Shown here: in pieces, positions 1 through 6,744 of the stretch
Layout of the letters: each line of letters starts with the position of its first letter
How positions within the stretch are numbered: position 1 is the first letter of the stretch
NCBI GenBank assembly: GCA_027729635.1
Contig: JAQCEM010000042.1
Location: 1 to 15,835 of the forward strand
From: Casp-actino8 sp001510335
GTDB lineage: Bacteria; Actinomycetota; Acidimicrobiia; Acidimicrobiales; Ilumatobacteraceae
Reading direction: 5' to 3'
DNA length: 15,835 nt
Translations under genes and position numbers: made by a program
Notes under the pieces: generated by a model
What the model saw: the letters and a program-made list of their open reading frames with translations, nothing else
Database searches by the model: none
What the model was told of the DNA's origin: nothing

Positions 1-810
1 CTGCACCATTCCGATGGCAACACCCGTTAACACTGTTGGCCAAAAGTTGCGGAACTTACCAATGAGTGCCGCACCTAAAGCTGGAATCAAGAAACCAAAT
101 GTAAAAATTGAACCATTGAGTTGTACGAGTGGTGCGGCCAAAATGGCAACTACTGCACCGACAACCGATGAAAGCACCCAGCCTGAAGCCGCCAAGAAAT
201 CGGGTGAATGACCGAGAAGAACAGCTCCCTTTTCATTCTCAGCGGCCGCTCGAGTGGCGAGACCAAATCGAAGGTACTTACTGGCCGCCCAAACAACGAC
301 GGTCATCAAAAGCACTATCCCCAACAGCCAAAGACCGGCACGCGGCACGCGTAGCGTTTCAGTAATCGTTACGACCTCGCGGGGCAAAATTGGATCGACT
401 CGCATTGCGAGTTGATCAGGAAACCGTCGATCCTTCAGACCAATCAAAACAATGATCAAGCCCACACTGGCCACAACTCGAGCCAAAGCGGGAGCATTTC
501 TTAAGGGACGAAATATCAATGCGTATATAACCAGTCCGGTAAGCGCCGCAGTCAACAGAGCCAAAATAAATGCCCATATGAAGCCGACATCGCCGCCAAA
601 GTGGTACCGGTCTGGCAGACCCGGAATGGGGAACAAATAGGCCCCATTCCGGAGTTCTGCGTAAACGTAAGCACTCCACATTGCAATCGCGCCGTAGGCA
701 AAATTGACAATGCCAGAGCCCTGATAACTAATGATGAGACCCATTGCAAAACCAGCAATGATCGCCCCAGCAGCGCTACCGAGCAACAAGTAAAAAAGAT
801 AGTCATTCAT
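1..810 (-). CDS. livH: LivH-type branched-chain ABC transporter permease (partial, 3' end outside window)
   Basis: Inner-membrane permease of a branched-chain-amino-acid (HAAT) type ABC importer; it would form the channel with a LivM partner and take ligand from the LivJ-type lipoprotein encoded just upstream. The frame is open for 270 codons from ATG at 810 down to base 1 and has no stop, so the C-terminus is missing. About seven hydrophobic segments are visible, near residues 5-29, 33-50, 77-100, 107-124, 158-176, 206-229 and 236-260. Family landmarks are the N-terminal GSGIVNFAYGA (31-41) and the cytoplasmic loop FGLATRAAAENEKGA (182-196), which matches the ATPase-coupling loop of LivH proteins. 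The gene starts 45 bases after the lipoprotein stop, so co-transcription is likely. There is no well-spaced Shine-Dalgarno: AAGGA lies about 18 bases upstream, and a small hairpin precedes it. Amino acid specificity should not be assumed, because this class also carries amides, urea and aromatic acids. Confidence 0.9.
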   Translation of the reverse strand, partial: MNDYLFYLLLGSAAGAIIAGFAMGLIISYQGSGIVNFAYGAIAMWSAYVYAELRNGAYLFPIPGLPDRYHFGGDVGFIWAFILALLTAALTGLVIYALIFRPLRNAPALARVVASVGLIIVLIGLKDRRFPDQLAMRVDPILPREVVTITETLRVPRAGLWLLGIVLLMTVVVWAASKYLRFGLATRAAAENEKGAVLLGHSPDFLAASGWVLSSVVGAVVAILAAPLVQLNGSIFTFGFLIPALGAALIGKFRNFWPTVLTGVAIGMVQ

Positions 811-831
811 AATGTGGTTCTCAATTTTCCT

Positions 832-846
832 TGTTGCTCGGCAACA
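832..846 (-). other. intercistronic stem-loop between livJ-like and livH
   Basis: A perfect 6-bp inverted repeat (TGTTGC / GCAACA) with a 3-base loop lies in the 45-base gap between the binding-protein stop and the permease start. No T-run follows it on the coding strand, so it is not a canonical terminator. It could protect the 3' end of the upstream message or damp readthrough, which would suit a binding protein needed in excess over the permease. That role is inference. Confidence 0.35.
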
Positions 847-855
847 CTTAACTGA

Positions 856-2226
856 TCAGGGGAGCAGCGGGATGCTGTCCCACAGTTTTCCATTTTCGAC
901 AGAAACGACAGCACCGTCTTTATATTCAGTCGCCTCAAAGACGAACGAGCAGAACGACGAGTAGGTCGGAGCAGCTGCGCCGCAGTCGAGTGGAGTGATT
1001 CCGCCAAACAGGTACAGACCATCAGTTACCTTTAGGTAGTCGTACAAGTTTTGACCCGTCATCTCAGTACCTTCAGCAACCATTTGGGCGGCAATGTCAC
1101 GGAGCGTCAACGTCAAAACGGTTCCCAGACCACCAAGGCCGAGAGCAGTGGTCTTCACATCAGCGGGCTCAACACCCATTTCGCCTGTTTCCTCATTTGG
1201 AATATAAGGAGCCAAGATCTTTTGGAGCAATGCCTTTTCTGGGGTGTCGCGTTCAATTTGACCACCAACGAATACCCAACCATTTGCATCATCGCCAACT
1301 TGGCTGATGACATCGCTATCCGAGCAGATGCTGGTCGTCAAGACTGGCTTGGTGATACCCGCAGTGGCATAACCACGAATGGTTCCGATACAGCCAGCAT
1401 CGGCATACAGCGAGATCAAAATATCAGGGTCATCCGCATCGGCGGCCTTCATCAAACCGAGATAGCCCGCATCGGTTTCGTTATCTCCACCTTTGACGGC
1501 TTTCCATTTGATTCCAGCCTTATCTAAAGCTGCTTGAACACCAGCAGCAGTTGAGTTAGCCCCTGCATTGTCGGCATGAATCATGCCGACGGTCTTGGCC
1601 TGGTAGCGATCCTGAGCGATCACGGCCATGACCGCAGTCGTCGTCGCGTTTCCACCCGTCAAGAACAAGGCTTCCGCCGTGTTGTCGGGCGGCAGAATCG
1701 GCAATACGCCAATCACGGGAATATTCGCTGCTCCATAGGTGGCATAGTCAGGGAACAGATCGAGTCCTAGAAGGACCAGTTCAACGCCCTTACCGATTAA
1801 CTCTTGAGCACATTTCTGTGACGTTTCAGGAGTACCACCAGCAACGCAGGTTTCGAATTTGACCGGGCGACCACCGAATCCACCACTGGAATTCATGTAT
1901 TCAAAAGCGGCCTCGGCAAAGCGACGAAGATCTGGAAAGTCAAGACCGTTGGGATTGCCTTCGGTGTTGACCATTCCGATCAGCATCTCAGGTCCAGTCG
2001 GCGGACCGTCTTCGCTTACAGGTGCATCCGTGCCTGGAGCATCCGAGGTCATCGGTGCGTCACTCGACGGTGCTTCGCTTGTTGCCGGTGCTTCAGTTTC
2101 CGCTGGCGTACTATCGCCATCGTCACCACCACAGGCAACAAAGAACAGACCGCCAGCAACGATCGCGGCGAGCGCTCGTGAGCGCCGCCGTGATCCTGGA
2201 GTCCCCAAACTCATGGATCGTGTCAT
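856..2226 (-). CDS. LivJ-type periplasmic/extracellular substrate-binding lipoprotein
   Basis: A 456-residue solute-binding lipoprotein of the Leu/Ile/Val-binding fold (periplasmic-binding-protein type 1), expected to capture a ligand outside the membrane and deliver it to the LivH permease encoded next. A basic n-region (R13-R15) and hydrophobic stretch lead into a lipobox-like FVAC with lipidated Cys at residue 32. A flexible acidic linker (about 37-76) has tandem S/T-E/D-A-P units. The mature domain begins near residue 80 with ILIGM-like MLIGMVNTEG and continues with the family pattern RRFAEAAFEYMNSSGGFGGRPVK, written here in part: AAFEYMNSSGG then GGRPVKFE. Cysteines at C107, C118, C275, C292, C406 and C414 (approximate) could form disulfides. 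The ATG at 2226 follows a strong purine run (GAGGGGG) at 2231-2237. The stop is TGA. It is the third gene of a minus-strand run behind a carotenoid oxygenase, which suggests that its ligand may not be an amino acid. The ligand cannot be read from the sequence. Confidence 0.9.
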   Translation of the reverse strand: MTRSMSLGTPGSRRRSRALAAIVAGGLFFVACGGDDGDSTPAETEAPATSEAPSSDAPMTSDAPGTDAPVSEDGPPTGPEMLIGMVNTEGNPNGLDFPDLRRFAEAAFEYMNSSGGFGGRPVKFETCVAGGTPETSQKCAQELIGKGVELVLLGLDLFPDYATYGAANIPVIGVLPILPPDNTAEALFLTGGNATTTAVMAVIAQDRYQAKTVGMIHADNAGANSTAAGVQAALDKAGIKWKAVKGGDNETDAGYLGLMKAADADDPDILISLYADAGCIGTIRGYATAGITKPVLTTSICSDSDVISQVGDDANGWVFVGGQIERDTPEKALLQKILAPYIPNEETGEMGVEPADVKTTALGLGGLGTVLTLTLRDIAAQMVAEGTEMTGQNLYDYLKVTDGLYLFGGITPLDCGAAAPTYSSFCSFVFEATEYKDGAVVSVENGKLWDSIPLLP

Positions 2227-2230
2227 ATTT

Positions 2231-2237
2231 CCCCCTC
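2231..2237 (-). promoter_or_regulatory. ribosome binding site of the LivJ-type gene
   Basis: GAGGGGG on the minus strand ends four bases before the ATG at 2226. It fixes the start used here over the second methionine codon four codons downstream. Confidence 0.6.
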
Positions 2238-2245
2238 AGTTGTAT

Positions 2246-2260
2246 GCCGCGAATTGCGGC
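2246..2260 (-). other. stem-loop between carotenoid oxygenase and LivJ-type genes
   Basis: GCCGC / GCGGC form a GC-only 5-bp stem with a 5-base loop (GAATT) between the oxygenase stop (2267-2269) and the next Shine-Dalgarno. No T-run follows on the coding strand. It may be an mRNA processing or stability element, or a weak attenuator; chance is not excluded for a stem this short. Confidence 0.3.
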
Positions 2261-2266
2261 GCTTAC

Positions 2267-3607
2267 TTAGTTGGCCACTGTGGCCGATACCCAACTGCCG
2301 TGGAACCCAAAGGGGATTCGTGGCAGTTGAACAGTTGCAATGAATTCGCTGCTCATGGACTTGGCGTCCACGATGACGAACTCACTTGCGTCCTTGTGTT
2401 GGTCATAGATGTATGTCATCAAGTAACCATCGTCTTCAGTCTTGGCGCCTTCGGCTGGAGCGAATACGACTTCGCCGCAGGTGCGACCTTTACCGAGTTT
2501 GATTTCAGCGCAAGTTCCGGCCTGACGGTCGTACTTCAAAATCGCACCTTCGTCAACTTGACCAAAGCCGGCGTTACCCATCGACATCTCGTAGCCGTAA
2601 CGGTGCTTCTTGCCGATGACTGCATCGTTCACGCGCGGGAATTCTGCTCCACGATCATCAATTTGTTCTTCGGTGACTTTGCCAGTGGTGGTGTTAATGG
2701 TCCAGCGCCACAAGTTGGGAGGCGGGAAGTCCATCGCATCTTTTTTCCAGATGTGTTCAAACCGAGCCACATCAAGAATGATCTTGTCGCCTTCTTCGTA
2801 GCTGTTCATTGGGTGGAAGACGTAGCACGGATTGATGTCGTACCACTTCACTTGTGAATCGTTTCCGTTACGTGGCATCACACCAAGACGTGCTGGGTAT
2901 GTGTCACTCCATGTGATCGGCATCTTGCCTTCGATGGCCAAGTTGAGATCAAACACCGCAGGCAGGTCCATGAACACCACGTAGTTTTCGGTGATGTTGA
3001 AGTCGTGCATCATGGTTGAACCAGTGACGGTAATTTCTTCGCGCTGCACCATCTTGCCATCGGCCGATACACGGAAGTAGGTGAGGTAAGGAGGCAGTGG
3101 TGCATAACCAAATGCCAACATCTCGCCAGTCGTCGGGCAGATCTTCGGGTGTGCGGTGAATGCGCCCTTCAAAACGCCGTTGTAATCGGTTGAACCAATG
3201 GTGTTCAGGTTGCCGTCAAGTACGTACGGGAAGTGTCCTTCTTCAAGAGCAAGAATTTGGCCTGCGTGTCCAACCACGTGAGTGTTGGCTTTCGAACACG
3301 TCATGTCCATCGTGACCGAAGGGTCAAGGATATTGATCGATGGATCCTTGATGAAAGGTGTCTGCACATAGCGGTTGCGATACCACTTTGCTGCACCGTC
3401 TTGTAGACGAAGACCGTGGATCATTCCGTCGCCAAAGAACGGGTGATCGCTCATACCAGTTAACGGATTCGCACCATTACGAAGGTAGCGACCATCAAGC
3501 TCAGTAGGAATGCTTCCCACAACTTTCAGATCGGTCAGCGTGAGTTCTTCTTGGGTTGGACGACCGTTACCTTGAAGGTGAGCCGGGATTTCTTCAAGCA
3601 TTGACAT
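2267..3607 (-). CDS. Carotenoid oxygenase (RPE65/CCD family), iron-dependent alkene cleavage
   Basis: A 446-residue non-heme Fe(II) oxygenase of the carotenoid cleavage/RPE65/lignostilbene dioxygenase family, which cleaves a C=C bond with O2 to give two carbonyl products. The seven-bladed propeller fold is indicated by an almost full-length family match. The N-terminal signature is DGRYLRNGANP (38-48), followed by FFGDGMIHGLRL (57-68). All four iron ligands are present: H153 (TAHP), H201 (MMHDF), H265 (FHPMN) and H436 (GFHG). The second-shell glutamates of the family are also visible at E322 (AEFPRVN) and E379 (CGEVVF). There is no signal peptide, so it is probably cytoplasmic or membrane-associated. 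ATG at 3607 has CAGGAGA at 3614-3620, well spaced, which favours M1 over M3. It lies 45 bases after the split-barrel gene and 40 before the transporter gene. The family includes apocarotenoid, retinal-forming and stilbene-cleaving enzymes; sequence alone does not decide between them. Confidence 0.93.
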   Translation of the reverse strand: MSMLEEIPAHLQGNGRPTQEELTLTDLKVVGSIPTELDGRYLRNGANPLTGMSDHPFFGDGMIHGLRLQDGAAKWYRNRYVQTPFIKDPSINILDPSVTMDMTCSKANTHVVGHAGQILALEEGHFPYVLDGNLNTIGSTDYNGVLKGAFTAHPKICPTTGEMLAFGYAPLPPYLTYFRVSADGKMVQREEITVTGSTMMHDFNITENYVVFMDLPAVFDLNLAIEGKMPITWSDTYPARLGVMPRNGNDSQVKWYDINPCYVFHPMNSYEEGDKIILDVARFEHIWKKDAMDFPPPNLWRWTINTTTGKVTEEQIDDRGAEFPRVNDAVIGKKHRYGYEMSMGNAGFGQVDEGAILKYDRQAGTCAEIKLGKGRTCGEVVFAPAEGAKTEDDGYLMTYIYDQHKDASEFVIVDAKSMSSEFIATVQLPRIPFGFHGSWVSATVAN

Positions 3608-3613
3608 GATGTG

Positions 3614-3620
3614 TCTCCTG
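3614..3620 (-). promoter_or_regulatory. ribosome binding site of the carotenoid oxygenase gene
   Basis: CAGGAGA on the minus strand, six bases before the ATG at 3607. The rest of the gap to 3652 is noticeably AT-rich and could also hold an internal promoter, although I cannot pick out convincing -35/-10 boxes. Confidence 0.6.
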
Positions 3621-3652
3621 AGTGATGAGGGTTATTGACTATTGAAAATTGT

Positions 3653-4153
3653 TTACTTCTTGACTGCGTCTGGTGATCGAGCCCACATCAATGTGGCATC
3701 GAAACTGAGTGAATAATCGGGAATAAATTCCATGATCACGCGATGTGGTGAATCAAGGAACTTGCGGAATTCGTCGGCGGCCTGCTGATTGTCGGGACGC
3801 AAACGATTAGCGAACTCGGGATAGAACCAATCTTTGGTGGCACGGTCGTCGTGAATAAAGCAGTCACCCTTATAGGTAATGGTTTTGCCACCACCAAGAC
3901 TTGAGCCAGTGCTGTTGATACAAATCGATGAACGTGGATTACGTCGTAACGCCGGAATGCGCTTGCGGGTTTCGGCGGCGGTCAACCACAACTTGCCGTC
4001 TTTGGGCAGATACGACATCACCACACCAAAAGGTTCGCCCTTGTTGTTGACCCACATGAAGACACATTCGCCCAGTGAGTAGACCAACTTGTGTTCAAGC
4101 TCTGGGGTGAGAGCACATTCGGTGAGATCTTCATAACTGTCTTGGTTGGACAT
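3653..4153 (-). CDS. Pyridoxamine 5'-phosphate oxidase-like split beta-barrel protein
   Basis: A 166-residue protein of the PNPOx-like split-barrel superfamily, whose members bind FMN, F420 or heme. The recognisable part is residues 38-80: KGEPFGVVMSYLP, then GKLWLTAAETRKRIPALRRN and PRSSICI. This is the usual layout of a beta-strand carrying the substrate-side residues, a strand with LW(F/L)T, a basic helix contacting the flavin phosphate, and the NPR strand. The C-terminal part (about 105-160) has a helix and a strand, RVIMEFIPDYSLSFDA. True pyridoxine biosynthesis is unlikely, since PdxH hallmark segments are not seen; a flavin- or F420-dependent reductase or oxidase is more plausible. ATG at 4153 is preceded by AAGGGA. 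It appears to head the oxygenase-transporter run, with 45 bases to the carotenoid oxygenase gene, so it may act on a cleavage product of that enzyme. That functional link is inference. Confidence 0.8.
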   Translation of the reverse strand: MSNQDSYEDLTECALTPELEHKLVYSLGECVFMWVNNKGEPFGVVMSYLPKDGKLWLTAAETRKRIPALRRNPRSSICINSTGSSLGGGKTITYKGDCFIHDDRATKDWFYPEFANRLRPDNQQAADEFRKFLDSPHRVIMEFIPDYSLSFDATLMWARSPDAVKK

Positions 4154-4169
4154 TGCGTTCCCTTAACTC

Positions 4170-4182
4170 ACTAGTTGATCAA
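4170..4182 (-). promoter_or_regulatory. candidate operator: motif TTGATCAACTAGT upstream of the split-barrel gene
   Basis: On the minus strand this reads TTGATCAACTAGT and ends about 16 bases before the ATG at 4153. Eleven of its 13 bases recur as TTGACGAACTAGT upstream of the EthA-like gene (10831-10843). The two sites are in the same orientation relative to their genes, and CATA precedes the motif at both. This may be a shared regulator site; it is a proposal from two instances only. Confidence 0.3.
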
Positions 4183-4220
4183 TATGTGACGACAGTAACA
4201 CGCCCGTCGCGCCATATCTA

Positions 4221-4243
4221 CCCCGCGTAAGTTATTTACGGGG
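4221..4243 (-). terminator. hairpin over the TetR stop codon (weak terminator candidate)
   Basis: CCCC and GTAA (4221-4224, 4227-4230) pair with TTAC and GGGG (4236-4243), leaving a 2-base bulge and a 5-base loop that contains part of the TetR stop codon. No T-run follows on the minus strand, so it is at best a partial intrinsic terminator separating the regulator from the split-barrel gene downstream. Confidence 0.25.
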
Positions 4244-4843
4244 ACCCTGTAGTCCGTTCCACATCAAGTCGCTGATCTGAGCGGCTACTTCGTCAACGGC
4301 CCGCTCGGGCTGGGTGATCCACCACACCGAAATCATTTGCAGCATTCCCACGATGGCAAATGACCAGGCATCTGCCACTTTGGGGTCCTGACCTTGGCTT
4401 TTGCGCCAAACCGCAAGGGTTTTAGCCAAAGGTGTCGTTGAGCGTTCGGCTAGGGACAGGCGTCCGATGGCGGTTTGTTCGGTGGTTCCACCCGTGACGT
4501 ACAAGAAAAGTTCACGATGTTCGGCCACCGCCAACAAGTTGGCCCGCACCAACCGGCTCAGGCTGGCCTGATTCAGCGTTTCGCCGGCGATTGCGTCCTC
4601 GGTCGCTTCGAGCATCCGATCGGAGAGGCGTTCGGCCAGGGCGTCAGCCAATTCGGCTCGCCCACCGACCCGGTCGTACACAATCGGCTTGGTTACCCCG
4701 GCCTCTACGGCGACCGCTTCGAGGGATGCCCCCGGTCCGTCTCGCTTGATGACCCGTTCAGCGGCGTCAAGCACATGATCTCGATCGATCACCAGTTGCC
4801 CACCAATCGGGCGGCCTGGACGACGCGACGACGGAGCAGACAT
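4232..4843 (-). CDS. TetR/AcrR-family transcriptional regulator
   Basis: A 203-residue repressor-type protein when started at the ATG at 4843. A GTG at 4870 would add nine residues, and neither start has a clear Shine-Dalgarno. The N-terminus is basic (RRPGRP). The TetR helix-turn-helix is at about residues 38-62 of the ATG form: GASLEAVAVEAGVTKPIVYD, where the family usually has TKxxLYxHF. Here the segment is VYDRVGGRAEL, so the usual aromatic after the Tyr is replaced. The C-terminal ligand-binding domain is helical, with a Trp-rich helix near the end (ISVWWITQPE) that may line the pocket. The gene is divergent from the SDR-MDR-ABC-F-hydroxylase operon, and a palindrome lies between them, the usual arrangement for local autoregulation. 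It could also control the minus-strand oxygenase-transporter run downstream. The ligand is unknown. Confidence 0.88.
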   Translation of the reverse strand: MSAPSSRRPGRPIGGQLVIDRDHVLDAAERVIKRDGPGASLEAVAVEAGVTKPIVYDRVGGRAELADALAERLSDRMLEATEDAIAGETLNQASLSRLVRANLLAVAEHRELFLYVTGGTTEQTAIGRLSLAERSTTPLAKTLAVWRKSQGQDPKVADAWSFAIVGMLQMISVWWITQPERAVDEVAAQISDLMWNGLQGPRK

Positions 4844-4873
4844 GCCGACAGTCTGCCCCACTATCGGCACTGC

Positions 4874-4891
4874 TTCAAAGAATTCTTCAAA
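4874..4891. promoter_or_regulatory. palindrome in the TetR/SDR divergent region, candidate TetR operator
   Basis: A perfect 10-bp palindrome AAGAATTCTT (4878-4887) is flanked symmetrically by TT and AA, giving an 18-bp element with 14 matching positions. It sits between the TetR gene and the plus-strand operon, the standard location for a TetR-family operator. No convincing -35/-10 boxes could be fixed in the 4844-4963 gap. A second, weaker inverted repeat (GCAGAC / GTCTGC, 4836-4841 and 4851-4856) straddles the TetR ATG. Confidence 0.4.
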
Positions 4892-4963
4892 TTGCCCCTA
4901 TCGCCAGGTTTCTTACTGCTGGTAACTTTTACGCAGATTCAAAATACACATGGGGGAATTCTG

Positions 4964-5719
4964 ATGAGTGGACTATTTGATCTGTCGGACGATGTCGCAG
5001 TCGTGACCGGAGCCGGTCGCGGTATCGGCGAAGGCATTGCGAAGACTTTGGCCGAGGCTGGCGCCGCAGTTGTGTGTGCCGCGCGACGTGCCGATGAAGT
5101 TGAACGAGTGGCTGCAGAAATTCGTGCAGCCGGCGGCCGTGCTATTGCCATGCCTACTGACGTCACCGATAACGCCGCGGTTGAAGCTCTCGCGCAAAAA
5201 GCCATCAGCGAATTTGGTCATCTTGATATTTGGGTGAACAACGCCGGTGGTTCACCGATTCAAGCACCACTCACCAATCTCGATCCCAACGAATGGGATG
5301 CAACAATGCGACTCAACATCACGTCCGTTTGGGTATGCACCAACGTTGCGGCACGACTCATGCGCGATGGTGGACGCATTGTGAATATCTCATCGAAGGC
5401 CGCCGTCAATACCGTGATGGGAAGCGGTCACTACGCAGCTGCAAAAGCAGCGGTGAACTCACTCACCGTTACTTATGCAAAAGAACTTGGTCCACGTATT
5501 CGCGTGAACTGCATCATGCCTGGTGCAGTACCAACCGAAATCATGATGAAGGCTTTGCGTCTTGAAGACGATGACTTGCCAAAACTTGAAAAGATGTTGC
5601 GCTTGCCTATGCGCCGTTTAGGTACACCGGAAGATTTAGGTCAAGCAGTTTTGTATTTCGTTTCACCGGCTTCTAGTTGGGTAACGGGTCAAGTCATTGG
5701 CATCGACGGAGGTTTGTGA
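4964..5719 (+). CDS. Short-chain dehydrogenase/reductase (classical SDR, FabG-like)
   Basis: A 251-residue NAD(P)-dependent oxidoreductase of the classical SDR fold. The nucleotide-binding motif is TGAGRGIG (15-22). The structural NNAG is at 92-95. The active site is complete: N118, S144, Y157 and K161. A basic pair, R41-R42, after the second beta-strand hints at NADP(H). The C-terminal sequence QVIGIDGG is typical of FabG-like enzymes. The frame is open for another 163 codons upstream, antisense to the TetR gene; the start at 4964 is chosen because MSGLFDLSDDVAVVTG is the normal SDR N-terminus and GGGGGAA precedes it. It is the first gene of a four-gene operon, and its stop overlaps the start of the next gene by one base (TGATG), implying coupled translation. 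It probably interconverts an alcohol and a ketone in the pathway; a true fatty-acid FabG role is unlikely in this context. Confidence 0.92.
   Translation: MSGLFDLSDDVAVVTGAGRGIGEGIAKTLAEAGAAVVCAARRADEVERVAAEIRAAGGRAIAMPTDVTDNAAVEALAQKAISEFGHLDIWVNNAGGSPIQAPLTNLDPNEWDATMRLNITSVWVCTNVAARLMRDGGRIVNISSKAAVNTVMGSGHYAAAKAAVNSLTVTYAKELGPRIRVNCIMPGAVPTEIMMKALRLEDDDLPKLEKMLRLPMRRLGTPEDLGQAVLYFVSPASSWVTGQVIGIDGGL
5708..5712 (+). promoter_or_regulatory. ribosome binding site of the MDR gene, inside the SDR gene
   Basis: GGAGG six bases before the ATG at 5719, within the last codons of the SDR gene. It settles the MDR start at the TGATG overlap rather than at an in-frame ATG 42 bases upstream. Confidence 0.7.
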
Positions 5720-6723
5720 TGACTGAGTTAAACAAGAAAATCGTTTTGAAGAGTCGTCCCGCTCATCGCCCAGATGATTCAAACTTTGAATATCGTGAAG
5801 AACAAACCGCAGAACTCACTGATGGCATGTTGCTGATCAAAGTTGATCTTCTCGGAATTGATGCGTTTATTCGCACAACACTGAACGAAGGCAGCTTTCA
5901 CCGCGGCGCCGAACTTGGCGGAGTCATCCCCGCTCTCGGAGTTGGCGTTGTTCTCGAAAGCAAGGCAGAAGGTTTTGCTGCTGGCGATCACGTCTTTGGA
6001 CCTTTGTGTTCGCAAACTCGTGCAGTCATGCCGGCGTTTATGATGAAGAAGATTGATACGGCTATTGCGCCAGCGTCGGCGTATCTCGGAGCACTTGGTT
6101 TAACCACTGGCCTCACCGCATACTTCGGAATTGTTGATGTTGGTCAAGTGAAGCCCGGCGACACCGTTGTTGTTTCTGGTGCAGCCGGAGCCGTTGGTTC
6201 AGTTGCTGGCCAGATTGCACGCCTGAGTGGTGCAAGCAAAGTCATCGGCATTGCTGGTGGCGCACACAAATCAAAGTTCTTAGTTGATGATCTGAAATTT
6301 GATGCGGCGATTGATTACAAGAATGAAAATGTTGCAGCGCGTCTCGATGAGTTAGCACCCGATGGCATCAACGTCTTTTACGACAACGTCGGTGGCGATA
6401 TTCTTGATGACGTATTAATGCGTATCGTTGAAGGATCACGCATCGTCATTTGCGGTGGAATCTCACAGTACGAAAACATGGACGATGTTCGCGGGCCAAA
6501 GAATTACATGAAGCTCGCCGAACGTCATGCCACCATGGAGGGCTTTGCCGTCTTCCATTTCGCTGATCATTATGCCCGTGCCGAGAAAAATCTGGCTGAT
6601 TGGCTACGTAGCGGAGAATTAGTAGTTCGCGAACAGATCGAACAAGGTGTCGAGAACTTCCCATCCGTCATGAACCTGTTGATGACAGGTGGCCATTACG
6701 GCAAATTGCTTCTCAAGGTGTAG
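5719..6723 (+). CDS. NADP-dependent MDR enone reductase (PTGR/CurA-like)
   Basis: A 334-residue medium-chain dehydrogenase/reductase of the leukotriene B4 dehydrogenase / prostaglandin reductase / CurA branch. These zinc-free enzymes reduce the C=C bond of alpha,beta-unsaturated ketones or aldehydes with NADPH. Landmarks are an N-terminal GroES-like domain (about 1-115), GLTTGLTAYFG (127-137), the Rossmann glycine motif SGAAGAVGS (153-161), and FYDNVGG (220-226), which is characteristic of this branch. Zinc-ligand cysteines of alcohol dehydrogenases are absent. The start at 5719 overlaps the SDR stop by one base and has a strong GGAGG, so the two enzymes are probably made in matched amounts. 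An enone reductase beside an SDR and near a Baeyer-Villiger enzyme fits conversion of an unsaturated ketone to a saturated one before oxygen insertion. The substrate is not known. Confidence 0.9.
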   Translation: MTELNKKIVLKSRPAHRPDDSNFEYREEQTAELTDGMLLIKVDLLGIDAFIRTTLNEGSFHRGAELGGVIPALGVGVVLESKAEGFAAGDHVFGPLCSQTRAVMPAFMMKKIDTAIAPASAYLGALGLTTGLTAYFGIVDVGQVKPGDTVVVSGAAGAVGSVAGQIARLSGASKVIGIAGGAHKSKFLVDDLKFDAAIDYKNENVAARLDELAPDGINVFYDNVGGDILDDVLMRIVEGSRIVICGGISQYENMDDVRGPKNYMKLAERHATMEGFAVFHFADHYARAEKNLADWLRSGELVVREQIEQGVENFPSVMNLLMTGGHYGKLLLKV

Positions 6724-6744
6724 TCCCACACTTTTCCAGCGAGA

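Noticed and set aside
1859..2857. 332-codon open frame on the plus strand
   Set aside because: It lies antisense to the 5' part of the LivJ-type gene and the 3' part of the carotenoid oxygenase gene, both of which have clear motifs. Its product shows no family features and it has no ribosome site.
2267..3607. Retinal-forming enzyme serving a rhodopsin
   Set aside because: The oxygenase family could make retinal, but no rhodopsin, carotenoid-synthesis gene or Blh-type gene is in the window. The transporter context points elsewhere.
3653..4153. Authentic PdxH (pyridoxine 5'-phosphate oxidase)
   Set aside because: It is shorter than PdxH, lacks its C-terminal hallmark, and has no cofactor-biosynthesis neighbours.
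4475..4963. 163-codon upstream extension of the first SDR frame
   Set aside because: It runs antisense through the TetR gene. The SDR fold starts normally at 4964 with a purine-rich ribosome site, so the extension is a by-product of codon bias.
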